DNA of 5,871 bases from an uncultured Thermoleophilia bacterium (GTDB lineage Bacteria; Actinomycetota; Thermoleophilia; UBA2241), in the NCBI GenBank assembly GCA_903912585.1, contig CAIWHY010000145.1, positions 1 to 5,871 on the forward strand, read 5' to 3'. A program made the translations under genes and the position numbers. Position 1 is the first letter of the stretch; each line of letters opens with the position of its first letter. Shown piece by piece: positions 1 through 5,721 of this stretch. Below the pieces are notes generated by a model. It was not told the DNA's origin and did no database searches. It saw only the letters and a program-made list of their open reading frames with translations.

Positions 1-48
1 AGCGAGCTGATGTCGCTCACCTTCTACCTTGATCGGGAGCTGGACTGA
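1..48 (+). CDS. C-terminal end of an unidentified upstream protein (partial)
   Basis: The window opens inside a reading frame that runs from base 1 to a TGA at 46-48 and encodes SELMSLTFYLDRELD. Fifteen residues are too few to name a family. The gene lies on the same strand as the menaquinone genes and ends 200 bp before the next start, so it could belong to the same cluster. A prenyl synthase partner or another menaquinone enzyme is conceivable, but nothing in these residues proves it. The frame is preferred over the alternatives because the high-GC region following it up to 248 contains no convincing gene. Confidence 0.5.
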   Translation, partial: SELMSLTFYLDRELD

Positions 49-110
49 CGTGTTCGCGCGATCCACGTCCGACCCCGACGGTCCCAGGCACGCGGGCCCG
101 GTCGTCCGCG

Positions 111-236
111 AGCTCGCGCCCGTTCGGCAGCTCGCGCCCGTTCGGCAGCTCGCGCCCTCCCTGCATCTCGCGCCCGCTCGGCAGCTCGCGCCCTCCCTGC
201 AGCTCGCGCCCGCTCGGCAGCTCGCGCCCGCTCGCC
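111..236. repeat. Seven tandem copies of an 18-bp repeat
   Basis: Seven contiguous 18-bp units start at 111, 129, 147, 165, 183, 201 and 219. Each begins AGCTCGCGCCC (ATCTCGCGCCC in unit 4). The last seven bases fall into two types: type A reads GTTCGGC or GCTCGGC (GCTCGCC in the final, slightly degenerate unit), and type B reads TCCCTGC. The order is A A B A B A A, so the B-A pair of 36 bp is itself duplicated. The array fills most of the gap between the upstream stop codon (48) and the GTG at 249, and ends 12 bp before that GTG. No spacers separate the units, so this is a minisatellite and not a CRISPR array. Confidence 0.95.
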
Positions 237-248
237 TCGGAGCCTGAC

Positions 249-971
249 GTGGTGGACGCGCAGGCAGTCGGCGCGAGCCTGAGTGCCGCGGCGGAGGCCT
301 TCGGTGCGTCCGCGGCGCCGGTGTCGCTGTGCTGGGGGGCACTGTTCGAGGACCTCGACGGCCAGGGCGACGCGGAGTACGCGAGCGCCGTCGAGCTCAT
401 CTACGAGGGCTACCTGCTCCACTATCGCGAGAGCCGCGCCTGCCTGCCCGGCGCGGCACGCGAGCACTCGCTGCTCGCCGGGGACTTCTTCTACGCGCGC
501 GGCCTGCGGCTCATCGCCGCGCGCGGCGACGCCGCCGCGGTCGGTCTGCTGGCGCGGCTGATGGCGTCGTGCTCGTATCTGCGCAGCGTCGGCGCCGCGT
601 TCGCCGCCGACGACGCGCTCTGGGCGACGGCCATGGGCGGGCTCGCGGCGCTGCGCGCCGGGGCATCCGCCACCACCGTCGAGTACGTCTTCGACGAACT
701 GGACGGCGCACTCGTGCGCGGCGACGCCGTCGATGTCCTCGCAATGGCTCGCGCCGGGGCGCCGCGCCTCGGCCTGCGCCATTCCGCGCGGCTGGCCGCC
801 GCGCTCGGCGCGGCGGACTCCTTCGCCGGAGCGGCGACTGCGGCCGGCCAGAAGGATAGGGCCGCCGGCCAGACAGACGGGGCCGCCGGCCAGACGGACG
901 CCGCGGCGGCTGCGGCCGCCGCCGCCGCGCCGCCGCCGCGCTCCGGCCCCGGGAGGCAGACGTGGACCTGA
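249..971 (+). CDS. Polyprenyl diphosphate synthase-like protein (HepS-like, probably non-catalytic)
   Basis: A 240-residue protein, mostly helical and Ala-rich. The best family clue is SLLAGDFFYARGLRLIAARG (residues 74-93) followed by an Ala-rich helix. This resembles the LAGD(Y/F) helix of trans-polyprenyl diphosphate synthases, especially the small HepS-type subunit of heptaprenyl diphosphate synthase. The catalytic DDXXD motifs are not seen: the region where the first would lie reads ELIYEGYLLHYRES (49-62). I therefore infer a regulatory or chain-length subunit, or a diverged synthase, that helps make the menaquinone side chain. Residues 198-218 are three AAGQ(K/T)D repeats, then ten Ala and a Pro-rich tail, probably disordered. 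The GTG start has GGAG (239-242) six bases upstream; the frame is open further upstream but has no other start codon. The 3' end overlaps ubiD by 10 bp, implying translational coupling. Coding status is fairly sure, function tentative. Confidence 0.62.
   Translation: MVDAQAVGASLSAAAEAFGASAAPVSLCWGALFEDLDGQGDAEYASAVELIYEGYLLHYRESRACLPGAAREHSLLAGDFFYARGLRLIAARGDAAAVGLLARLMASCSYLRSVGAAFAADDALWATAMGGLAALRAGASATTVEYVFDELDGALVRGDAVDVLAMARAGAPRLGLRHSARLAAALGAADSFAGAATAAGQKDRAAGQTDGAAGQTDAAAAAAAAAAPPPRSGPGRQTWT
840..929 (+). repeat. Three 21-bp in-frame repeats followed by a polyalanine tract
   Basis: Three consecutive 21-bp units (840-860, 861-881, 882-902) each contain GGCCAGA and encode AAGQKDR, AAGQTDG and AAGQTDA. 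They run directly into ten alanine codons (900-929) made of GCC/GCG/GCT, then Pro-Pro-Pro. All repeat lengths are multiples of three, so copy changes keep the frame. The tract lies in the C-terminal tail of the synthase-like gene, just before the ribosome binding site of ubiD. Confidence 0.9.
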
Positions 972-2404
972 GGTCGTTCATCGCACTTCTCGAGCGCGAG
1001 GGAGAGCTGGTGCGCGTGCGCCCGGAGGTGGATCCCTACCTCGAGATGGCAGAGATCGCCGACCGCGCCAGCAAGGCCCGCGGCCCGGCGCTGCTGTTCG
1101 AGCAGCCCAAGCGGCCGGCGGGCGCCGCCGGACCGGCGGTGCCCGTCCTCATGAACCAGTTCGGCTCGTACCGGCGGCTGGAGCTGGCGCTGGGCGCCCC
1201 GCTCGACGACATCGCCAAGCGTATCGGCGGCCTGCTCGAGCTGCAGGTGCCGAGCGGCCTGGTCGGCAAGGTCAAGGCCCTCGGCCAGCTCAAGGAGCTT
1301 GCCTCCTACGGACCCAGGATCGTCAAGAAGGCCGCCTTCCGCGAGGTCGTCGTCGACCCGCCGGACCTGGCCAGGCTGCCGGTGCTCACCACCTGGCCCG
1401 GAGACGGCGGCCCGTTCGTCACGCTGCCGGTCGTCGTGACCAAGGACCGCCAGGGCCGCCAGAACGCCGGCATGTACCGGCTCCAGGTGTTCGACGGCCG
1501 AACGACCGGCATGCACATCCACGTCCACCACGACGGCGCCGCCAACTTCCGCGAGGCCGGCGACCGGATGGAGGTCGCGGTCGCCCTCGGCACCGACCCG
1601 GCGGCGACCTACGCCGCCACCGCGCCGCTGCCGCCGGGCATCAGCGAGTTCATGTTCGCCGGCTTCCTGCGCGGCGAGCCGGTCGAGCTGGCGCAGTGCG
1701 CCACCGTCGACCTCGCCGTGCCGGCCGACTCCGAGATCGTCCTCGAGGGCTACGTCGAGAAGGGCGAGACGCGGCTCGAAGGCCCGTTCGGCGACCACAC
1801 CGGCTACTACTCACTCGCCGACCAGTACCCCGTGTTCCACCTCACGGCGATGAGCCATCGCCGCGACCCGATCTACCCGGCGACCATCGTCGGCAAGCCC
1901 CCGATGGAGGATGCCTATCTGGGTAAGGCCACCGAGCGCCTCTTCCTGCCGCTGCTGCAGCTCGTGCAGCCCGAGATCGTCGACATGGACCTGCCGATCG
2001 AGGGCGTCTTCCACGACTGCGCCATCATCAGCATCCGCAAGGAGTACCCCGGGCAGGCGCGCAAGATCATGAACGCCGTGTGGGGGATGGGGCAGATGAT
2101 GTTCACCAAGTTCGTCGTCGTGGTCGACGAGCACGTCGACGTGCACGACTACAGCGAGGTCACCTGGCGGGTGTTCAACAACGTCGACCCGGCCCGCGAC
2201 ACGGTCATCGCCTCGGGCCCGCTCGACGTGCTTGACCACTCCAGCCCGCTCGCCCGCTACGGGGCCAAGATGGGCATCGACGCCACCAGGACGTGGCCCG
2301 AAGAGGGGCACGGCCGCGAGTGGCCGCAAGAGCTGAAGATGGACCCGGAGGTGTCGCGGCGCGTCACCTCGCGGTGGAACGAGCTCGGCTTGCCCTTCGT
2401 CTGA
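962..2404 (+). CDS. ubiD: UbiD family decarboxylase, probable menaquinone biosynthesis type
   Basis: A 480-residue, full-length UbiD: a prenylated-FMN-dependent, non-oxidative decarboxylase that removes the ring carboxylate of a (prenylated) aromatic acid. Family landmarks run in order: N-terminal MDLRSFIALLEREGELVRV; NAGMYR with N168 (probable metal ligand) and R173; a histidine-rich stretch ending HVHHDG; EGPFGDHTGYY with E273 and D278, which with R173 would form the catalytic Arg-Glu-Asp set; then YPGQARKIMNAVWG, MFTKFVVVVDEHVDVHDY, NVDPARDTVIASG and AKMGIDAT, all typical of true UbiD/SCO4490-type enzymes. The neighbouring UbiA suggests a role in menaquinone synthesis from a naphthoate precursor (the MqnL-like step of the futalosine route) and not in ubiquinone synthesis. 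The GTG start is supported by GGGAGG (951-956) five bases upstream and by the family's usual N-terminus. Cytoplasmic. Its UbiX partner is not in this window. Confidence 0.95.
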   Translation: MDLRSFIALLEREGELVRVRPEVDPYLEMAEIADRASKARGPALLFEQPKRPAGAAGPAVPVLMNQFGSYRRLELALGAPLDDIAKRIGGLLELQVPSGLVGKVKALGQLKELASYGPRIVKKAAFREVVVDPPDLARLPVLTTWPGDGGPFVTLPVVVTKDRQGRQNAGMYRLQVFDGRTTGMHIHVHHDGAANFREAGDRMEVAVALGTDPAATYAATAPLPPGISEFMFAGFLRGEPVELAQCATVDLAVPADSEIVLEGYVEKGETRLEGPFGDHTGYYSLADQYPVFHLTAMSHRRDPIYPATIVGKPPMEDAYLGKATERLFLPLLQLVQPEIVDMDLPIEGVFHDCAIISIRKEYPGQARKIMNAVWGMGQMMFTKFVVVVDEHVDVHDYSEVTWRVFNNVDPARDTVIASGPLDVLDHSSPLARYGAKMGIDATRTWPEEGHGREWPQELKMDPEVSRRVTSRWNELGLPFV

Positions 2405-2424
2405 CCGCCGCGCCGGGGCCGGAC

Positions 2425-2453
2425 TTTACGCCGGCGCCAAGCGCTTCTACACT
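2425..2453 (+). promoter_or_regulatory. Candidate sigma-70 type promoter before the small membrane protein gene
   Basis: TTTACG (2425-2430, four of six matches to TTGACA) and TACACT (2448-2453, close to TATAAT) are separated by exactly 17 bp in a gap that is less GC-rich than its surroundings. The expected transcript start is near 2460, giving a leader of about 32 bases before the GTG at 2492. It could drive the small membrane gene and ubiA independently of ubiD. This is a motif match only. Confidence 0.5.
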
Positions 2454-2479
2454 GATCGAGACCGCGGCACGACGCAGGC

Positions 2480-2486
2480 AAGGAGG
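2480..2486 (+). promoter_or_regulatory. Strong ribosome binding site for the small membrane protein
   Basis: AAGGAGG is a near-perfect Shine-Dalgarno sequence five bases before the GTG at 2492. It is the strongest such site in the window and is the main reason to accept this 93-codon gene and its GTG start. Confidence 0.85.
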
Positions 2487-2491
2487 CCGCA

Positions 2492-2773
2492 GTGCTGCAC
2501 GGCAACATACATCGCCACCTGCTCACGCTCTCGCTGATCAACTGGGGCATCGCCATCGTGTGCTGGGTCATCAGCGCCTGGCTCGGCATCTCACAGCCGG
2601 CGAGCATCTTCGTCTACACGATCCTCTTCGTCGTCGGGTTGTTCGCGGCGATCGTCGCCGTGCTCTCGTTCGTCCTCGCGGACTTCGGTTCGGAGCCCGG
2701 CGAAGCGGGCGCCGAGACCGCTGCTTCGCCCGCCGGCGACGCCTCAGGGCCTGTCGCCGATCCCGGCGCCTGA
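2492..2773 (+). CDS. Small protein with two predicted membrane helices, function unknown
   Basis: A 93-residue protein that I do not recognise. After a short His-rich N-terminus (MLHGNIHRHL) there are two hydrophobic segments, about residues 10-32 and 39-63, with a short SQPAS turn between them. The tail (64-93) is acidic and rich in Gly, Ala and Pro. A helical hairpin in the cytoplasmic membrane with a flexible tail is the simplest reading. The gene sits between ubiD and ubiA, has its own promoter candidate and a strong ribosome binding site, and its stop codon lies 12 bp before, and in the same frame as, the ubiA start. A helper of the membrane prenyltransferase is possible, but this rests on position alone. 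Coding is well supported by the ribosome binding site and membrane pattern. Confidence 0.8.
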   Translation: MLHGNIHRHLLTLSLINWGIAIVCWVISAWLGISQPASIFVYTILFVVGLFAAIVAVLSFVLADFGSEPGEAGAETAASPAGDASGPVADPGA

Positions 2774-2785
2774 GCCGCCGCCGTC

Positions 2786-3661
2786 GTGGCTTCGACCGGC
2801 GACGCCGGCGCGTCGAAGCCGGCGCTCTTCGCGCGCCTCGTCAAGATCGAGCACAGCGTCTACGCGCTGCCGTTCGCCTATGCCGGCGCCTTTCTCGCCG
2901 CCCAGGGCCTGCCCTCCTGGAGCGACCTCCTGTGGATCACGGTCGCGATGGTCGGGGCGCGCAGCGCGGCGATGGCGCTCAACCGCCTGATCGATGCGGA
3001 ACTGGACGCCCGCAACCCGCGGACGGCCGCTCGCGAGCTTCCGGCCGGGCGCCTCGGGCGGCGCGAGGTCTGGGTGTTCACGATCGTCTCGGTCGCGCTG
3101 CTCGTGCTCGCGGCCTTCAACCTCTCGGCGCCGTGCCGGTACCTCTGGCCGATCCCGCTCGCGGCTTTCGTGCTCTATCCGTACACCAAGCGGTTCACCT
3201 GGCTGTGCCACTACGCCCTCGGCCTCACGCTTGGCCTCGCGCCGGCCGCGGCCTGGATCGCCGTGACCGGCACGCTCTCAGCCCAGGCCTGGCTCCTGTT
3301 CTTCGCCGTCGGCCTCTGGGTCGGCGGGTTCGACGTGATCTACGCCATCTTCGACCTCGAGTTCGACCGCGTCCACGGCATGCACTCCGTGCCGGTCGCG
3401 CTCGGGGAGCGCCGCGCCCTCCTGGTGGCCGCCCTCTCACACGTGGCGACCATCGCCCTGCTGGTCGCGGTCGGCGTGCTTTCGCACCTCGGCTGGGAGT
3501 ACTGGGCCGGCATGGTGGCGGTCACGGCCCTGCTCGCCTGGCCGCACGTGGACATCGCGCGCCGCGGGCTCGCCGAGGTGGGCATGAGCTTCATGCGCGT
3601 CAACGGCGCCGTCGGGCTGCTGTACGGCGCCGTCGTCATCGTGGCGACGCTCGCCAAGTAG
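2786..3661 (+). CDS. ubiA: UbiA family prenyltransferase, probable menaquinone type (MqnP-like)
   Basis: A 291-residue, highly hydrophobic protein with about eight or nine membrane helices, the normal size for UbiA. Both Mg-diphosphate motifs are intact: N66-x3-D70-x3-D74 (NRLIDAELD) and D183-x2-Y186-x3-D190-x3-D194 (DVIYAIFDLEFD). It transfers a polyprenyl chain to an aromatic ring at the membrane. The N-terminal KIEHSVYALPFAYAGA and central YPYTKRFTWLCHYALG are typical of the UbiA subgroup found in bacteria that lack ubiquinone and make menaquinone by the futalosine pathway, where it is called MqnP. The nearby ubiD supports this. The GTG start is the only possible one: the previous in-frame stop is the end of the small membrane gene, 12 bp upstream. 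No clear Shine-Dalgarno sequence is visible, so translation is probably coupled to that gene. The exact aromatic substrate and chain length cannot be read from the sequence. Confidence 0.93.
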   Translation: MASTGDAGASKPALFARLVKIEHSVYALPFAYAGAFLAAQGLPSWSDLLWITVAMVGARSAAMALNRLIDAELDARNPRTAARELPAGRLGRREVWVFTIVSVALLVLAAFNLSAPCRYLWPIPLAAFVLYPYTKRFTWLCHYALGLTLGLAPAAAWIAVTGTLSAQAWLLFFAVGLWVGGFDVIYAIFDLEFDRVHGMHSVPVALGERRALLVAALSHVATIALLVAVGVLSHLGWEYWAGMVAVTALLAWPHVDIARRGLAEVGMSFMRVNGAVGLLYGAVVIVATLAK

Positions 3662-3758
3662 AGCGCGGCTCATCCGGCTGGCGCCGCGGCGAGAGAGCGC
3701 CGCCGCCGGCAGTCCCGGCCGCCGCTCTTCCGGCGAGACTACGGACACTCGCGCCGGG

Positions 3759-3788
3759 TTCGCCGCAAAATACCCAGGATGGTACAAT
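3759..3788 (+). promoter_or_regulatory. Probable extended -10 promoter for the cytochrome genes
   Basis: TGGTACAAT (3780-3788) combines the extended -10 TGN with TACAAT, one mismatch from TATAAT. The -35 is weak: TTCGCC at 3759-3764 with an 18-bp spacer is the best candidate. It stands in a local AT-richer patch (AAAATACCC) within a 213-bp intergenic region and would start a transcript near 3795, leaving a leader of about 80 bases. The good -10 with poor -35 would fit an activator-dependent promoter. Confidence 0.5.
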
Positions 3789-3818
3789 GGCCGCGTTCGC
3801 CGTGAGGTCTGGGCGTAT

Positions 3819-3828
3819 GGGGCGCCCC
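3819..3828. promoter_or_regulatory. Perfect 10-bp palindrome in the cytochrome leader
   Basis: GGGGCGCCCC is a perfect inverted repeat about 25 bp downstream of the predicted transcript start and 46 bp before the TTG start. It could be a protein operator or an RNA hairpin element. At this GC content it could also arise by chance. The rest of 3662-3874 holds a short GC stem (3686-3691 with 3698-3703, loop AGAGAG) after ubiA, with no T run. Confidence 0.25.
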
Positions 3829-3858
3829 GGGCGGACTGCTTGCCAGTGAAAGTCGCCT

Positions 3859-3865
3859 AAGGGGT
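3859..3865 (+). promoter_or_regulatory. Ribosome binding site supporting a TTG start
   Basis: AAGGGGT lies nine bases before the TTG at 3875. No ATG or GTG occurs in this frame nearby upstream, and the resulting N-terminus is a short basic cytoplasmic segment before a membrane helix, as expected for NapC/NirT proteins. Confidence 0.6.
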
Positions 3866-3874
3866 CCGTCCGTT

Positions 3875-4825
3875 TTGGCCGACCGCAGCACCAGATACCG
3901 GCCCAAGCCGCGAGCTTGGTACCGCTCGCCCTGGGTGACAGCTCTCGTCGTCGTCGGCTTCGTGGCCGTCGTCGCCGTGATCCTCGTCATCCCCGTGTGG
4001 GCTACGGACACTCCGACCTACTGCATGAGCTGCAAGGCCACCAGGGTGGCCGGCGAGCAGTGGAAGAAGTCCTCCCACTCCACCGTCACCTGCACTGCGT
4101 GCCACGTGCCCTCCGGTTTTGGCAACGCCATCAAGTGGCGCAGCCGCGAGTGGCTCAACGTCTGGGCCGACTACCTCAACGTGCCGCGCTCGCCGAGCGT
4201 CGGCCAGCGGCCCGGCAACGCCAACTGCCTCAAGTGCCACACGCTGAAGGGCATCCCCGATCACATCGGGGACATCCGCATGCCTCACCAGGTGCACGTG
4301 AATCTGCGCAACCTCTCCTGCGCCGATTGCCACGACACGGTCGCGCATCCCAAGCCCGGCGAGAAGACGACCGTGTCCATGGCCGTGTGCAGCATGTGTC
4401 ACAACACCGAGGGCGCGCCCAGCAACTGCGCCTTCTGCCACATCACGCCGCCGGCGCAGAACGTGCACCCCAAGGACTACATGCAGACTCACGGAGTCCA
4501 GGCGCTGGCGAACGAGCAGGCTTGCCTCCGCTGTCACCACAACAAGGCGCAGTTCTGCGACGCCTGCCACGCCAAGCCCACGCCCGATCACTTCTCGGGA
4601 ACGTGGCGCTACACGCACGGCGCCACGGCCAAGAAGAAGCCGCTCTCGTGCACCGGGTGCCACGACGCCAAGACCTTCTGCGCGCAGTGCCACCTCGTGA
4701 ACCACCCGAGCGATTGGGTGACGACGCACGGCCCGATCGCCGCACGCAGCGGCGGGGCTTGCCTGGTCTGCCACCCGCAGGCCATGTGCGACGCCTGCCA
4801 CAAGCAGAGAGGCGTGACCCCGTGA
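3875..4825 (+). CDS. Membrane-anchored NapC/NirT-like multiheme cytochrome c (11 CXXCH + 1 CXXCK)
   Basis: A 316-residue protein: a basic cytoplasmic N-terminus (1-20), one membrane helix (about 21-43), then an extracytoplasmic multiheme domain. Hemes 1-4 (C50 CMSCK, C73 CTACH, C118 CLKCH, C149 CADCH) match the layout of the NapC/NirT/NrfH quinol-dehydrogenase core, including the 23-residue step from heme 1 to heme 2. Eight further CXXCH motifs follow in four pairs: 172/185, 217/228, 259/269 and 296/305. The last three pairs look like copies of one module with a preceding THG. NapC-family proteins usually carry only four or five hemes, so this is an extended form. Heme 1 has Lys in place of the usual His and lacks the Met found in NrfH (CXXCHXM). 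Expected role: accept electrons from menaquinol, or return them, and pass them along a heme wire. The stop overlaps the next start by 4 bp (GTGA). Electron acceptor unknown. Confidence 0.9.
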   Translation: MADRSTRYRPKPRAWYRSPWVTALVVVGFVAVVAVILVIPVWATDTPTYCMSCKATRVAGEQWKKSSHSTVTCTACHVPSGFGNAIKWRSREWLNVWADYLNVPRSPSVGQRPGNANCLKCHTLKGIPDHIGDIRMPHQVHVNLRNLSCADCHDTVAHPKPGEKTTVSMAVCSMCHNTEGAPSNCAFCHITPPAQNVHPKDYMQTHGVQALANEQACLRCHHNKAQFCDACHAKPTPDHFSGTWRYTHGATAKKKPLSCTGCHDAKTFCAQCHLVNHPSDWVTTHGPIAARSGGACLVCHPQAMCDACHKQRGVTP

Positions 4826-5721
4826 CGCACCGCCTGCTGCCGGCCGCGCTCGTCCTCGCCGCCTTGGCCGTGTTCGGCTTCGCCGGCCCGGCCGGGGCAA
4901 TCTCCGCGCCGGCCGTCTCCACCGCTCAGTCGGCGCTCAACGGAGCGACCAACGACGGCTGCTTGAGCTGTCACGGGGTGCGCGGCAAGACGCCGCCGGT
5001 CACCGTCGGCAGCGAGCAGAAGAGCACCTACGTGGACCGTGCCAGGTACGAGCGCTCCCGCCACGGCAAGCTCGCCTGCACCAGCTGCCACCTGGGCTTC
5101 AAGCCGGGCATCCACGACGCCAGCCAGACCGCCGGCTGGCTGGTGACGGCGAAGCTCACGGCGTGCGGCGACTGCCACGCCGACCAGTTCGCCATGTATC
5201 GCGGCTCCTTCCACGGGAACCTCGTGTTCGGGCACTCCAACGGCAAGGCGCCGGTCTGCGCCGACTGCCACACGCCACACGACATCCTCACTCCGGGCAC
5301 GGTCGCCTTCCGCCAGAGCGAGCGCGTGCTCTGCGCCCGCTGCCACGCGCAGGCCGAGAAGACCTACCTCAACAGCTACCACGGCAAGGCCTTCTATCTC
5401 GGCCGCCTCAGCGCCGCCGTCTGCCCCGACTGCCACGGCGGCCACAAGATCCTCCCGCCCTCCAGCCCGGCGAGCACCGTCTCCTACCAGAACATCGTGG
5501 GCACCTGCGCCAGATGCCACCCCGGTGCCAATCGCAACTTCGCCGGGTTCCTGGTGCACGTCGACCCCAGCAGCCCCAGGTCCTCGCTCTGGGTGTGGAG
5601 CTTCAACATCCTCTACCTGATCCTCATCACCGTCGTGTTCACGTTCGGCTTCGTGCATTCGGGCCTGTACATCTACAGAGGATTCAAAGATGGCCTCTAC
5701 TCCCGACGCCATACCGGCTAA
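4822..5721 (+). CDS. Seven-heme cytochrome c with signal peptide and C-terminal membrane anchor
   Basis: A 299-residue protein. Residues 1-26 form a Sec signal peptide (hydrophobic LLPAALVLAALAVFGFAG, probable cut after GPAGA). Seven CXXCH motifs follow at C47, C86, C115, C146, C171, C201 and C229. Non-motif histidines (81, 98, 131, 138, 153, 187, 208, 246) are enough to give every heme a second His ligand. A membrane helix (about 257-283) and a basic tail (YRGFKDGLYSRRHTG) anchor the C-terminus, with the hemes outside. The pattern resembles cytochrome c3-type multiheme proteins that pair with a diheme cytochrome b in respiratory complexes, and the next gene is exactly that. Probable role: relay between the cytochrome b and the NapC-like protein or an outer acceptor. 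The reading frame is open far upstream, but GTG 4822 is chosen because the signal peptide begins there and it overlaps the previous stop as GTGA. It overlaps the next gene by 32 bp. Confidence 0.88.
   Translation: MTHRLLPAALVLAALAVFGFAGPAGAISAPAVSTAQSALNGATNDGCLSCHGVRGKTPPVTVGSEQKSTYVDRARYERSRHGKLACTSCHLGFKPGIHDASQTAGWLVTAKLTACGDCHADQFAMYRGSFHGNLVFGHSNGKAPVCADCHTPHDILTPGTVAFRQSERVLCARCHAQAEKTYLNSYHGKAFYLGRLSAAVCPDCHGGHKILPPSSPASTVSYQNIVGTCARCHPGANRNFAGFLVHVDPSSPRSSLWVWSFNILYLILITVVFTFGFVHSGLYIYRGFKDGLYSRRHTG
5677..5682 (+). promoter_or_regulatory. Ribosome binding site inside the heptaheme gene for the cytochrome b gene
   Basis: AGAGGA lies seven bases before the ATG at 5690 and within the last codons of the heptaheme cytochrome. 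It favours the overlapping ATG over the in-frame GTG at 5744, which has a poorer site. Confidence 0.65.

Noticed and set aside
111..236. CRISPR array
   Set aside because: Units are 18 bp, directly abutting, with no unique spacers.
29..247. 72-codon frame through the 18-bp repeats encoding LAP-type hexapeptide repeats
   Set aside because: It starts with TTG inside the upstream gene's end, has no ribosome binding site that I can see, and all three forward frames are open across the repeats, so openness is not evidence.
24..782. Long antisense open frame with Arg/Ala-rich product
   Set aside because: It crosses the tandem repeats and the opposite strand of the synthase-like gene. Composition is typical of a shadow frame in high-GC DNA, with no recognisable motif.
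491..1798. 435-codon antisense frame opposite the synthase-like gene and ubiD
   Set aside because: The + strand here encodes a clear UbiD with conserved motifs; the antisense product is low-complexity and matches nothing I know.
2405..2424. Terminator after ubiD
   Set aside because: Only GC-rich sequence without a convincing stem and T tract.
3686..3703. Terminator after ubiA
   Set aside because: A 6-bp GC stem with an AGAGAG loop is present, but no T run follows, and such stems are common by chance at this GC content.
2293..3849. Long + strand frame spanning the end of ubiD, the small gene and ubiA
   Set aside because: The product is Arg-rich and out of frame with three better supported genes.
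3916..4821. In-frame upstream extension of the heptaheme cytochrome
   Set aside because: It would overlap the whole NapC-like gene in another frame, and the translation there is Arg/Pro-rich. The signal peptide begins at GTG 4822.
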